From Desertibaculum subflavum (lineage in GTDB: Bacteria > Pseudomonadota > Alphaproteobacteria > Ferrovibrionales > Ferrovibrionaceae): a stretch of 59,908 nt of DNA. The notes under the pieces were generated by a model, which had not been told where the DNA came from, searched no databases, and saw nothing but the letters and a program-made list of their open reading frames with translations. Positions within the stretch are counted from its first letter, which is position 1, and every line of letters begins with the position of its first letter. The position numbers were made by a program, and so were the translations under genes. Positions 1-9,180 of the stretch are shown here, piece by piece. The stretch lies in contig QOZS01000035.1 of NCBI GenBank assembly GCA_003576705.1, positions 1 through 59,908 on the forward strand, read 5' to 3'.

Positions 1-2826
1 CGGCACCGGCTCCGGCGGCGCGGCGGACAGCGCCCAACCCGGCAGCGCGCGCGTTGCCAGCGCGGCGGGCCGGTCCGTTGCGGCGGCCTCCGGCGCGGCG
101 CCGTCTTCGTAGCGGTGCCCGGTGCCGATGCCGGCCAGCTCCACCTCGGTCGCCATCGGCAGCAGCGTCGCGGCGACGAGGTCGTACCAGCAGCCTTCGC
201 CGCGGCCCTTGCCGGTCTCATAGCCCGTGACATAGAGCCGGTCCTGTGCGCGCGTCATGGCGACATAGAGAAGCCGCAGATATTCCTCGCGCTGGCGGAC
301 GCGGTGCGCGTCGCGTGCGGCCAGGGTCGTATCCGTGTGCAGATCCTTGTTCGGCACCCAGACCGGCGTCGGCGGATCCTCGTTCAACCACAGCACGCGT
401 GGATCGTTGCTGTGATCCGGCGGCTGGCAGGTATCCGGCAGGATCACCACCGGCGCCTCCAGCCCCTTGGCGCCGTGCACGGTCATGATGCGCACCGCGC
501 CGCCGCCCTGTTCCAGGTCGCGCTTTACCTCGGCATCATGCGCGGTGATCCAGTGATGGAAGCCCTGCAGGCTCGCCGGCTCCGTCCGCTCGTAGGCGAG
601 CGCCAGCGCGAGCAGCTCATCGACCGGGTCCCAGCTCTCCGTGCCGAGGCGTCCCGCCAGGGCGTGGCGGCCGCCCTGCTCATCCAGGATGCGCGACAGG
701 AACTCGAAGGGCGGCAGCAGGTCGGCGGCGCCGAGCCATAGCGCGACCCGGTCATGCGCGGGCCCGAAGGCCGGCTCGCCGCGCCGGCGCACCAGCGCGT
801 GCCACAGCCGCTCGCCCTTCCGACCGTGCGCAAGCTCGAACAGGTCATGCTCGCTGAGCCCGATCAGCGGGCTGCGCAGCGCGGCGGCGAGCGTAAGGTC
901 GTCCTCCGGCAGGATGGCGACGCCGATCGCCGCCAGCAGATCCTTGACGGCGATCTGCTCCAGCAGCTGCATGCGGTCGGCACCCGCGACCGCGATGCCG
1001 GCTGCCTTCAGCCGGCGGACCAGCTCGTCGACGAAGGCATTGCGCCGGCGCACCAGGATCAGGATGTCCTCCGGCGCGATCGGACGCCTGGTCGAGGAGA
1101 GGATCTCGCCGCTCGCGATCCAGCCACGGATCTGCGCCGCGATCCGCCCGGCCAGCCGCGCGCGCGGATCGTCGGCGGCGATGCGGTCGAGCGGCGCGTC
1201 CCAGGCCTCCGGCTCGTCCGCGCCGTCGGCTGGCGCAACGGTCGGCCAGAGCTCGACGCGGCCGTGCTCGCCCACACGATGGGCGCGATGCGCCAGCCAG
1301 TCGCCGCCGGCCGTGACGGCGCGCTGCCGCTCCTCGCCGGCGAACACCGCATCGACCACCCGCAGGATCGCCGGCGCCGAGCGGAACGAGAGACCCAAGC
1401 CCACCGGCTCGAAGGCGCGGCCAGCGCCCTTCGCACGGGCCGCGAACAGGCCTTTGAGACGGCCGAACTCCGCCGGTACGGCGCCCTGGAAGCCGTAGAT
1501 CGACTGCTTCTCGTCGCCGACCGCGAAGATGGTGCGCTCGACGGCGCGCGCGCTCTCGCCGGTGAAGAACTCTTCGGCCAGTGCGGCGACGATGCGCCAT
1601 TGCTCGGGTGCGGTGTCCTGTGCCTCGTCGACCAGGATGTGGTCGATGCCGCCGTCGAGCTTGTACAGCACCCAGGGTGCGATGCCCGGCCGCTCCAGCA
1701 GCGCGACGGTGCGGGCGATCAGATCGTCGTAGTCGAGCAGCGCTGCGTCCCGCTTGTGGCGCTCGTAGACGATCAGCAGCCGGCGGGCGAGGCCGGACAG
1801 CAGGCCGGTGAGATGGGCGAGATCGGCGGCGGCGAGCTTCGCCTTCACCGCCAGCATGCGCTCGGCCTCGGTGCGGAGAATGTCGACGATGTCGGGATCG
1901 GCGTCGACCGCGCCGTTGGTCGCGAGACGCTTCAGCACCTCGCCCGCCTTGGTGAGAAAGATGCCGGCATAGTCGGTCTCGAAGCAGAGCGCGCGACGGG
2001 CCGGGTCGCCGAGCAGCGATTCCAGCAATTCGGCGCGGGCGCGATCGGTGGCGGAGCCGCGCCTGAGGGCTTTTGCCGCGCGGCGCAGCGACACCGCGTC
2101 GAAGGCAAGCTCGGCACAGGCGGCTGCCAGGATGGTCGCACGCGTTTCGTTCCCGGTGAGCCCGAGCCGCTCGCGCAGCCGGCCGATCGTCCCGCCGAGC
2201 GGCGCTTCCAGCCGCGCGCGGGCACGGCCCGAGATCAGCTCGCCGATCAGCGGCCCGAAACGCGTCTCTTCCACCTGTGCCATCAGCTGGTCGAGCACGG
2301 CCCGCACGGCCGCGTCGTCGTCCTCGTGCAGCGCGGCTAGCACTTCGTCGCGCGCAGCGTCCAGCCGGTCGCTCTGCTCGGTGCCCTCGATGACGCGGAA
2401 ATGCGGCACGATATCGGCTTCCAGCGGAAAGCGCGCCAGCAGCGACTGACAGAAGCCGTGGATGGTGCGGATCTTCAGCCCGCCCGGCGAATCCAGCGCG
2501 CGGGCGAACAGCTGGCGTGCCCGTTTCGACTCCGCGGCCGTCGCCGGCCGGCCGAGCAGCAGCGCGAGCTCGTCCGCCAGCTTGGCATCGCCCGTGGTGG
2601 CCCAGGCGCCGAGCCTCTCGCCGAGCCGGTTCGCCATCTCGGCCGCCGCCGAACGCGTATAGGTGAGGGCGAGGATGCGGTCCGGCGCGGTGCCCGCGAG
2701 CAGGATGCGCATCACGCGGTCGACCAGCACCTTGGTCTTGCCGGAGCCCGCATTGGCGGAAACCCAGACCGAGCTCGCCGGATCGGCGGCGAGGCGCTGC
2801 TCCTCGAACGGCATCGGCGCGCTCAT
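1..2826 (-). CDS. addA: Double-strand break repair helicase AddA (C-terminus cut by window edge)
   Basis: This is the UvrD/Rep-type helicase subunit of the AddAB helicase-nuclease, which processes double-strand DNA ends for RecA recombination. The ATG overlaps the addB stop as ATGA, so the two are translationally coupled. Near the N-terminus SANAGSGKTKVLVDR is the Walker A site, followed by ILALTYTRSAAAEMANRL (motif Ia). LVDEAQDTAPEQW is the Walker B/DEAQ helicase motif, and VAMTRAQDRLYV near the visible end is motif VI. The visible 942 codons are open throughout. Family members are usually about 1150-1200 residues, so the C-terminal nuclease domain must lie left of the window. Identification is secure. 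Confidence 0.96.
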   Translation of the reverse strand, partial: MSAPMPFEEQRLAADPASSVWVSANAGSGKTKVLVDRVMRILLAGTAPDRILALTYTRSAAAEMANRLGERLGAWATTGDAKLADELALLLGRPATAAESKRARQLFARALDSPGGLKIRTIHGFCQSLLARFPLEADIVPHFRVIEGTEQSDRLDAARDEVLAALHEDDDAAVRAVLDQLMAQVEETRFGPLIGELISGRARARLEAPLGGTIGRLRERLGLTGNETRATILAAACAELAFDAVSLRRAAKALRRGSATDRARAELLESLLGDPARRALCFETDYAGIFLTKAGEVLKRLATNGAVDADPDIVDILRTEAERMLAVKAKLAAADLAHLTGLLSGLARRLLIVYERHKRDAALLDYDDLIARTVALLERPGIAPWVLYKLDGGIDHILVDEAQDTAPEQWRIVAALAEEFFTGESARAVERTIFAVGDEKQSIYGFQGAVPAEFGRLKGLFAARAKGAGRAFEPVGLGLSFRSAPAILRVVDAVFAGEERQRAVTAGGDWLAHRAHRVGEHGRVELWPTVAPADGADEPEAWDAPLDRIAADDPRARLAGRIAAQIRGWIASGEILSSTRRPIAPEDILILVRRRNAFVDELVRRLKAAGIAVAGADRMQLLEQIAVKDLLAAIGVAILPEDDLTLAAALRSPLIGLSEHDLFELAHGRKGERLWHALVRRRGEPAFGPAHDRVALWLGAADLLPPFEFLSRILDEQGGRHALAGRLGTESWDPVDELLALALAYERTEPASLQGFHHWITAHDAEVKRDLEQGGGAVRIMTVHGAKGLEAPVVILPDTCQPPDHSNDPRVLWLNEDPPTPVWVPNKDLHTDTTLAARDAHRVRQREEYLRLLYVAMTRAQDRLYVTGYETGKGRGEGCWYDLVAATLLPMATEVELAGIGTGHRYEDGAAPEAAATDRPAALATRALPGWALSAAPPEPVP

Positions 2827-5729
2827 CGCTCGTCCCCATAGGGCGACCATTCGCCGAGCCGGGCGAGATGGTCGTAGTCGCCGGGAGCATCGAGGAATTG
2901 CGGCCGGGGCCGCGACAGATAGGGCGTCGCCTGGCGCCCATAGCGCGCGACCAGGCGCTTCAATCCCTCCAGCGCCGCTTCGCCCTGGACGGCGGCGTCG
3001 CGCTTCACCGGTTGGACCTTGCCGGCCTCGCGGCCGCCGGAGAGGCGAAGATAGGTGAGCTCGCCCGCGGTGCCTGCCGGAATCCCTGTGAAGGCGCCGC
3101 GCGCCGCCATCGCGGCTTCGAGCGGCAATTGCGGCGCGAAGCCCGCTTCGACCTGCTTGTCGGAGGGCGGGTTGCCGGTCTTGTAGTCGAGCAGGGCGAG
3201 CCGCCCGTCCGGCAGGCGGTCGATGCGGTCCGCCGTGCCGGTGAGGGTGAACCCGCCGAGATCCAGGGTGCCGCCGACCTCGGTCGCGATCGGCAGGATG
3301 CCGCTCGCGCGGCGCGCGCGCTCCCAGTCGACGAACCAGGCGGCGATGCGCCGGAAGCGCGGCCACCAGAAGGCGAGCGTGGCCGGATGGATGGCGCGCT
3401 CGGCGACGATCGCGCTGCCGATCTGGACCAGCTGTCGCTCCGCATCGCCCGGCAGGGCTTGCGGATAGGCGCGGACGAAGCGGTCCAGCGCCGCGTGCAC
3501 GAAATTGCCGCGCTCCAGCGCATCGGCGGCGGGGTCGAGCGGATCGAGCGGCTTCAGGCCGAGCACGAAACGCGCGTAGATGGCGTAGGGATCGCGGATC
3601 AGCGCTTCGACCCGCGTGACCGAAAGCCGCACGGGCCGCGCCTCGACCGGCGGCCTCGGCGCCGGCGGCTTCTCGGGCACGGCCTGCGCCGGCTGGTCGA
3701 GGGCGGCGGCCCAGGCCGCCACGTCGCGGTCGAGCGGCCGTGCCGAGCCGAGCAGGGTGGAGAGGCGCAGCCACCAGCGCGACGGCACCGTCTTGGCGCC
3801 TTCGACGCGGAGCGCCCGCGTCAGGATCACGTCGCCGGCGCCGAGCGCCTGCTGCAGGTCGTGCGCCGCAAGACCGATGCGCCGCTCCGGCGGCGGCAGG
3901 CCGAGCGCTTCGCGCATCGGCCGGTTGAGCCAGGGATCGGCCGCGGCCTCGGCCGGCCAGGTGCCTTCGTTGAGGCCGCCGAGGACCAGCCGGTCGGCCT
4001 GCTGCAGGCGCGCTTCGATCGGGCCCCAGATGGCGAGCCTCGGATGCCGGCCATAGCCCGGCCGCACGACGATGCCGGCCATCAGCCGGTCGAGCACGGC
4101 CGGCCATTCGCCGACCGCGACCTCGGTGGAATCGTCGAGCGCGCCGCTCGCTTCGTCGACGAAAGCGGCCAGCGCCTCGCCGGCGTCGCCGTGCCACAGC
4201 CGGCAGCCGCGCTCGTCCGTCGCCAGCGCGGTGGCGACCGTCACCAGGCGGTGCAGGTGATCGCCCAGCATGCGGCTGTCGCCGGTCGGCTCGGCGGCGA
4301 TCGGTCCGAGCCGTTCGATCAGCCGTTCCGCGAAAGCGGCCAGCTCCGGCTCGACATCCGCTGCCAGCACGGCGTCCCGCAAGCCGTCGAGGCCCGGCGG
4401 CGGACGGCGGCCGCGCAGCACCCGCCGCTCCAGCCGCCGCACGGCCCGGCGGAAGCGGACCGGTGCCATGCCGCCGGCCGCAAGCGGGTGCTTCAGCGCG
4501 GCGAGCAGGGGCACGGCGGCGAAATCCTGCGCCGCGGCCGCGGCCAGCAGGCGGAGCAGCCCGCCCGGCGGCGTGCGGGCCAACTCGATGCCGGCGGAAT
4601 CGTCGATGGCGATGCCCCACCGTGCCAGCATGGCGGCGACCCGTCGGGCCAGGTCGCGGTCCGGCGTCACCAGCGCGGCGCGGCGTGCGGGCGTCTCCAG
4701 GGTTTCGCGGAGCAGCAGGGCGATGGCGGCGGCTTCCTCGCGCGGGCTCTGCGCCTCGATGAAGCGCAGTCCGTTCGAGGCCTCGGCCTCGAAGGTTGCC
4801 GCCGCCGCCCAGCCGTGCGCGGTATCAGCGGGCCGCAGCGATTCGCGCACCAGTCGCAGCCGTTCGGCGTTCGCGGCCGGCACGACGGTCGAATCCCAAA
4901 TGCCGACCTCGCGCGCATCGACGTCGATGGCGGCGAGCAGGCGCAGCATGCCGGCTTGCGGATGCGTCGGCTCGACGGCGATCGCTGCCCGGTCGTCGGC
5001 CGTCATCGTGGTGTCGAAGCCCGGCAGCACGACGGCGCCCTGCGCCAGGCGCGCCACCACGCCGATCAGCTCGGCACTGGCCGGGATGCTGCCGGTGGAC
5101 CCTGCGACGTAGACGGGCGAGACCGGCGGCGAACCGCGCCAGCGTTCGGCCTGCAGCTTGAGCAGCCGGTTGCGTCGCTCCGAAGCATCGAGCGCGGCGC
5201 TCTCGGCCAGCACCTCCGGCCAGCGGTCGGTCAGCAAGCGAAGAAAGTCAAGCGTCGCCTGCCAATGCGCCGCGTAGGTTTCCGGCACGAGGCCGGCCAG
5301 CTTGCGAAGGTCGACGCCGTCGATGCGCACCTCGTCGATCAGCCGTGCGAGCTCGCCGGCAAGGGCGAGCGCCTGGGCGAGCTTCGCCACTTCCGGCCGG
5401 TGCTTCACTTCCCTTGCGAGCAGGACCAGGCGGCGCAGTTCCGGCAGCGCCTTGGGCACGGCGAGCAGGTCGATGCCGGTGAGCGCCAGCTCGTCCTCGT
5501 CGACATCGCCGAGCGCGCGCATCCGCGGCAGCAGCAGCGCGCGTCCCTCGGCCACGCGCAGGAAGGCTTCGCGCAAAGCGCGCGCCGCGCGCCGGTTCGG
5601 CAACAGGATCAGGATCTCGGAAAGCTCGAGCGGGTCGGTGCCGTGCCGCGCCAGGATGCCGGCGGCCAGCGCATCGACGAACGGCGTGCCGGTCGGGATG
5701 GAGAAGACGGACGGGCGGGCCGCCGCCAT
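2823..5729 (-). CDS. addB: Double-strand break repair protein AddB
   Basis: This is the partner of AddA in the AddAB helicase-nuclease: an inactivated helicase fold with a C-terminal nuclease domain. The 968-residue product starts MAAARPSVFSIPTGTPFVDAL, typical of alphaproteobacterial AddB. An in-frame extension upstream of this ATG would run into murU and is not needed. LLILLPNRR-like residues near 50 (ILILLPNRRAARAL) are conserved in the N-terminal helicase-like domain. Near the C-terminus GTADRIDRL and ALLDYKTGNPP carry the acidic and DYK residues of the RecB-type nuclease site, so this subunit should be nuclease-active. It lies 16 bp after murU and overlaps addA by 4 bp. Confidence 0.95.
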   Translation of the reverse strand: MAAARPSVFSIPTGTPFVDALAAGILARHGTDPLELSEILILLPNRRAARALREAFLRVAEGRALLLPRMRALGDVDEDELALTGIDLLAVPKALPELRRLVLLAREVKHRPEVAKLAQALALAGELARLIDEVRIDGVDLRKLAGLVPETYAAHWQATLDFLRLLTDRWPEVLAESAALDASERRNRLLKLQAERWRGSPPVSPVYVAGSTGSIPASAELIGVVARLAQGAVVLPGFDTTMTADDRAAIAVEPTHPQAGMLRLLAAIDVDAREVGIWDSTVVPAANAERLRLVRESLRPADTAHGWAAAATFEAEASNGLRFIEAQSPREEAAAIALLLRETLETPARRAALVTPDRDLARRVAAMLARWGIAIDDSAGIELARTPPGGLLRLLAAAAAQDFAAVPLLAALKHPLAAGGMAPVRFRRAVRRLERRVLRGRRPPPGLDGLRDAVLAADVEPELAAFAERLIERLGPIAAEPTGDSRMLGDHLHRLVTVATALATDERGCRLWHGDAGEALAAFVDEASGALDDSTEVAVGEWPAVLDRLMAGIVVRPGYGRHPRLAIWGPIEARLQQADRLVLGGLNEGTWPAEAAADPWLNRPMREALGLPPPERRIGLAAHDLQQALGAGDVILTRALRVEGAKTVPSRWWLRLSTLLGSARPLDRDVAAWAAALDQPAQAVPEKPPAPRPPVEARPVRLSVTRVEALIRDPYAIYARFVLGLKPLDPLDPAADALERGNFVHAALDRFVRAYPQALPGDAERQLVQIGSAIVAERAIHPATLAFWWPRFRRIAAWFVDWERARRASGILPIATEVGGTLDLGGFTLTGTADRIDRLPDGRLALLDYKTGNPPSDKQVEAGFAPQLPLEAAMAARGAFTGIPAGTAGELTYLRLSGGREAGKVQPVKRDAAVQGEAALEGLKRLVARYGRQATPYLSRPRPQFLDAPGDYDHLARLGEWSPYGDER

Positions 5730-5745
5730 CAGAGGCCGGGCACCG

Positions 5746-6474
5746 TCAAAGATCCTCGAGCGCCGCTTCCGCCGCCTTGAGGCCGGCGGGCGTGCCGACA
5801 TCCATCCAGATGCCCTGGTGGCGCAGGCCAAAGAGGCGCCCCGATTCCGCCGCCTTGTCATACAGGCGGTTGAGCGAGAACGGGCCCGGCGGGGCATCGT
5901 CGAACAGGCGCGGATGCAACAGCTGGATGCCGGTGAACAGGAAGGGCGCGACATGGCGCTGCTCGCGCCGGGTCAGCCGGCCGTCCGCCGCCATGTCGAA
6001 ATCGCCCATGCCCGAATATCCGACGGCCATGACCGTCGGATGCATCAGCAGCAGCGCGTCCATCGCGGCATCGTCCCACGCTGCCGCCAGCGCGTGCAGA
6101 GAGTCGCCCTGGGCGTCGAGCCAGATGACGTCGCTGTTGACGACGAAGAACGGGCCGGATCCGAGCAAGGGCAGCGCCCTGGCGACGCCGCCGCCGGTTT
6201 CCAGCAGCAACTCCGTCTCGTCGGAGAAGGCGATCTCGATGTCGTTACGCTCGGCCAGATGGCGTTTCAGCGTATTGCCCTTGTGGTGCAGATTGACCAC
6301 CACCTTGGCGATGCCGGCCGCCTTCAGCCGGTCGAGCGCGCGGTCGATCAGGCTGCGGCCCTTCACCTCGACCATCGCCTTCGGCAGGTCGAGGGTGAGC
6401 GGCCGCATGCGAAGGCCGAGGCCGGCCGCCAGCACCATTGCGGTGTTTGGCAGCTTTTGGGGAAATCGGCTCAC
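5746..6474 (-). CDS. murU: MurU-type N-acetylmuramate-1-phosphate uridylyltransferase
   Basis: This is a 242-residue sugar-1-phosphate nucleotidyltransferase. The N-terminal nucleotide-binding signature is AMVLAAGLGLRMRPLT followed by PKAMVEV, and VNSDVIW gives the metal-binding aspartate. I chose the GTG that overlaps the stop of the upstream kinase gene (GTGA): it puts the signature about 15 residues from the N-terminus, as in the family, whereas longer starts only add kinase-frame shadow. In Pseudomonas and Caulobacter, MurU uridylylates MurNAc-1-phosphate made by AmgK, recycling cell-wall sugar to UDP-MurNAc and bypassing fosfomycin-sensitive MurA. The adjacent AmgK domain supports this over a generic NTP-transferase. 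Confidence 0.82.
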   Translation of the reverse strand: MSRFPQKLPNTAMVLAAGLGLRMRPLTLDLPKAMVEVKGRSLIDRALDRLKAAGIAKVVVNLHHKGNTLKRHLAERNDIEIAFSDETELLLETGGGVARALPLLGSGPFFVVNSDVIWLDAQGDSLHALAAAWDDAAMDALLLMHPTVMAVGYSGMGDFDMAADGRLTRREQRHVAPFLFTGIQLLHPRLFDDAPPGPFSLNRLYDKAAESGRLFGLRHQGIWMDVGTPAGLKAAEAALEDL

Positions 6475-7952
6475 GGCATCTCTCCGGGAAAGGGCTCGAG
6501 TCGCGTCGCCGGCGGCATCTCGCGGTCGAACCAGGCGCGCACCGGGGCCAGCGCGGGATGCGCCAGATCGCGCTCCAGCACGGCCCAGGTGCGTGGCCGA
6601 AAACGAAGATAGCGAGGCCGGCCATCGCGCTTCCAGAGCCTGGGCCACAGGCCCGTAATGCGCGCGTTGCGGAAGGCCCCGACCACCGCATAGGTCTCGC
6701 GGAACATCGCCTCGTCCAGCCTGGTCGCGTCGAGATAGCGCCGGATCATCGCCTCCTCCAGCGCAGCCGAGACTTCGCGGCGCACGTCCTGCAGCAGCGA
6801 GACGAGATCATAGGCGGGCGAGCCGATCAGCGCGTCCTGAAAGTCGAGCAGGCCGACGCGACGCACACCCTCTCGCTCGGGCAGCCACATCAGGTTGTCG
6901 GCGTGGTAGTCGCGCAAGGTCAGCACGGGCGGAAAGCGACCCACCAGCGGCAGGACCTGCGACCAGGCGGCGCGGAAGGCGGCGCGCACCGGCTCCGGCG
7001 TCGGCCGGCCGTCGCGCGCCGGCAGGTACCAGTCGACGATCAGCTCCGGCGCTTCCAGCAGAAGCTCGCCGCCATAGGTCGGCAGATCGGCGGGCGCGGG
7101 GTGCCGGTGCAGGGCGACCAGCACGTCGACCGCCGCGGCATAGAGCGCCGTCTCGTCGCCGCCCGCGGCGAGCAGGCGGGTGAAGGTGGCGTCGCCGAAA
7201 TCCTCCAGCAGCAGGAAGCCCTGGTCGGTGTCGCGGGCCAGGATCTCCGGCGCGCTGAAGCCGAGCCGGCACAGGATCTCGTCGATGCGGATGAAGGGAC
7301 GCACGTCCTCCTGCGGCGGCGGCGCGTCCATCAGCACGACGCTGCGCCCGTCCCTGGACAGGCGCTCGTAGTGCCGGAACGAGGCATCGCCGGAGACCGG
7401 GCGGCGCGGCGCGTCGCCCCAGCCATGCGTGGCGAGAAAGGCCTCGATGGCGCGGTTGCGCGAGCCGTCGCCGGCCGCGCCCTGAAGCAGCGCCGCCCAG
7501 CGGCCCTTGGCTTCGAGCGTGGCACGGCGCGCGTCTTCATCGGCGCCCATCTCCAGCCGCAAGGTCAGCGCCTTGGGCGGTAGTTGCGGCCCCAGGCGCT
7601 CCGGCCATTCGATCAGGCTGATGCCCTCGGCAAAGGCTTCGTCGAGCCCAAGCTCGCGCGCTTCCTCGGCCGCGCTCAGCCGATAGAGATCGAAATGCCA
7701 GATCGGGCCGATGTGGGTCTCATAGGTCTGCACCAGGGTGAAGGTCGGGCTCGGCACCTCGGTCTCGGCGCCGGTCGCGGCGGAGATGAAGGCACGGGCG
7801 AAGGCGGTCTTGCCGGCGCCGAGATCGCCTTCCAGCGCGATCACGTCGCCCGGCACCGCCACCCGTGCCAGCCGCCGGGCCAGGCGCGCGGTGGCGTCGA
7901 GATCGGCAAGATCGAGGTTGAGGCGGAAGACGGCCGAATCGGTCCCGGTCAT
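6471..7952 (-). CDS. tsaE-amgK: Fusion of TsaE (tRNA t6A ATPase) and AmgK-type sugar kinase
   Basis: One 493-residue reading frame joins two domains. Residues about 1-155 are TsaE, the ATPase needed for threonylcarbamoyl-A37 tRNA modification: GDLGAGKTAFARAF (Walker A), SPTFTLVQTYE and IWHFDLYRL. Residues about 160-493 are an aminoglycoside-phosphotransferase-fold kinase: SGDASFRHYERL, the catalytic loop LTLRDYHADNLMW and the metal site GLLDFQDALIGSPAYDL. These match AmgK, the anomeric kinase for MurNAc/GlcNAc, and murU follows directly. There is no internal stop or obvious internal start, so the fusion looks genuine. Similar fusions are known in alphaproteobacteria, so it is unusual rather than unique. 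Confidence 0.88.
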   Translation of the reverse strand: MTGTDSAVFRLNLDLADLDATARLARRLARVAVPGDVIALEGDLGAGKTAFARAFISAATGAETEVPSPTFTLVQTYETHIGPIWHFDLYRLSAAEEARELGLDEAFAEGISLIEWPERLGPQLPPKALTLRLEMGADEDARRATLEAKGRWAALLQGAAGDGSRNRAIEAFLATHGWGDAPRRPVSGDASFRHYERLSRDGRSVVLMDAPPPQEDVRPFIRIDEILCRLGFSAPEILARDTDQGFLLLEDFGDATFTRLLAAGGDETALYAAAVDVLVALHRHPAPADLPTYGGELLLEAPELIVDWYLPARDGRPTPEPVRAAFRAAWSQVLPLVGRFPPVLTLRDYHADNLMWLPEREGVRRVGLLDFQDALIGSPAYDLVSLLQDVRREVSAALEEAMIRRYLDATRLDEAMFRETYAVVGAFRNARITGLWPRLWKRDGRPRYLRFRPRTWAVLERDLAHPALAPVRAWFDREMPPATRLEPFPGEMP

Positions 7953-8053
7953 GCGGGCTTCTATCCCGCGGCGGGCGGGTGCCGCAACCGCCGAGACGAG
8001 TTGATCGAAACCCGCCGGCCCACCATGTTAGCGGCGGTTTCTGGAGCCCCCGG

Positions 8054-9073
8054 ATGAGCGACGTCCCCCTCAAGACCGATATCGCGGTGATCGGCGCCGG
8101 CCCGGTCGGCCTGTTCGCCGTGTTCGAGGCCGGCATGCTCGACATGCGCTGCGTCGTGCTCGACGCGCTCGACATGACCGGCGGGCAATGCGCCGCGCTC
8201 TATCCCGAGAAGCCGATCTACGACATTCCGGGCTACCCGCGCATCGACGCGCAGGACCTGGTGGAGAAGCTGGTCGAGCAGGCGGCGCCGTTTCATCCGG
8301 AATACCGCTTGGGTTCGGCCGTCACCACGCTCAAGGGCGATGCGGGCCAAGGCTTCGCGATCGAAACGGCAGCGGGCGCCAAGGTGCAGGCGAAGGCGGT
8401 GGTGATCGCCGCCGGTTGCGGCGCGTTCGGCCCGAACCGGCCGCCCATTGCCGGGCTCGAAGCCTATGAGGGCAAGTCGGTGCATTATCTGGTGCGCCGG
8501 CGCGAGGATTTCCGCGGCCAGCGCATCGTCATCGCCGGCGGCGGCGACAGCGCGGTCGACTGGGCTTTGTCGCTGCCCGAAGTCGCCGCCAAGGTGATGG
8601 TGGTGCATCGCCGGCCCAAATTCCGCGCCGCGCCGGAAAGCGAGAGGCGCCTGCACCAACTCGCCAAGGAGGGCAAGGTCGAGCTGGTCATTCCCTACCA
8701 GCTCGACGCGCTGGAGGGGGCGGGCGGCAAGCTCTCGGCGGTGATCGTGAAGACGCTCGACGGCGAGGCGCGGCGGCTGGAGGCCGATCACCTGCTCGCC
8801 TTCTTCGGCCTCTCGATGGATCTCGGCCCGATCGCAAGCTGGGGATTGAACCACGACAAGCAGCACATCACGGTCGACCCGGCGACCCTGCAGACATCGA
8901 CGCCCGGCATCTATGCGGTCGGCGACATCGCGCACTATCCCGGCAAGCTGAAGCTGATCCTCTCCGGCTTCAGCGAGGCGGCGATGGCCATGCACGCCGC
9001 CCGCAACATCGTGCATCCGGGCCAGGTGCACCATTTCGAATACTCGACCACCCGCGGCGTGCCGGGCGCGTAG
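8054..9073 (+). CDS. Thioredoxin-reductase-like ferredoxin--NADP(+) reductase
   Basis: This 339-residue FAD flavoprotein resembles Bacillus YumC-type ferredoxin-NADP reductases. DIAVIGAGPVGLFAVFEAG near residue 10 is the FAD dinucleotide fold. TGGQCAALYPEKPIYDIPG is the diagnostic motif of this type. VIAGGGDSAVDWAL near 160 is the NADPH fold, and GIYAVGDIAHYPGK near the C-terminus binds flavin. The redox-active CxxC of true thioredoxin reductases is absent. I chose the ATG with GGAG 7 bases upstream over an earlier in-frame start that adds a proline/arginine-rich leader. It is transcribed divergently from the tsaE-amgK operon. It likely feeds electrons to ferredoxin. Confidence 0.88.
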   Translation: MSDVPLKTDIAVIGAGPVGLFAVFEAGMLDMRCVVLDALDMTGGQCAALYPEKPIYDIPGYPRIDAQDLVEKLVEQAAPFHPEYRLGSAVTTLKGDAGQGFAIETAAGAKVQAKAVVIAAGCGAFGPNRPPIAGLEAYEGKSVHYLVRRREDFRGQRIVIAGGGDSAVDWALSLPEVAAKVMVVHRRPKFRAAPESERRLHQLAKEGKVELVIPYQLDALEGAGGKLSAVIVKTLDGEARRLEADHLLAFFGLSMDLGPIASWGLNHDKQHITVDPATLQTSTPGIYAVGDIAHYPGKLKLILSGFSEAAMAMHAARNIVHPGQVHHFEYSTTRGVPGA

Positions 9074-9103
9074 AAACATTCAACACGGAGACCGCAAAGG
9101 ACA

Positions 9104-9146
9104 CGGAGGCACGCGGAGAAAGAGAAACAAACTCCGCGTGCCTCCG
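9104..9146. repeat. Inverted repeat between convergent genes, possible two-way terminator
   Basis: A perfect 15-bp inverted repeat (CGGAGGCACGCGGAG and its complement) flanks a 13-base A-rich loop. The wider region 9082-9170 repeats the CACGGAG and GGACACGGAG motifs on both arms, so the fold could extend imperfectly. AATAATATTGTT follows on the right. It sits between the ends of two convergent genes. The sequence resembles dispersed extragenic repeats, and it may also terminate transcription. Confidence 0.6.
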
Positions 9147-9180
9147 CGATCTCCGTGTCCTCCGTGGTGAATAATATTGT

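Noticed and set aside
845..2941. A 698-codon minus-strand frame overlapping addA in another frame
   Set aside because: The helicase motifs are all in the frame starting at 2826; this frame gives Arg/Ala-rich sequence only.
2868..5780. A 970-codon open frame on the plus strand opposite addB
   Set aside because: The opposite strand has clear AddB motifs. The plus-strand product is rich in Arg, Gly, His and Gln with no domain, typical of antisense frames in GC-rich DNA.
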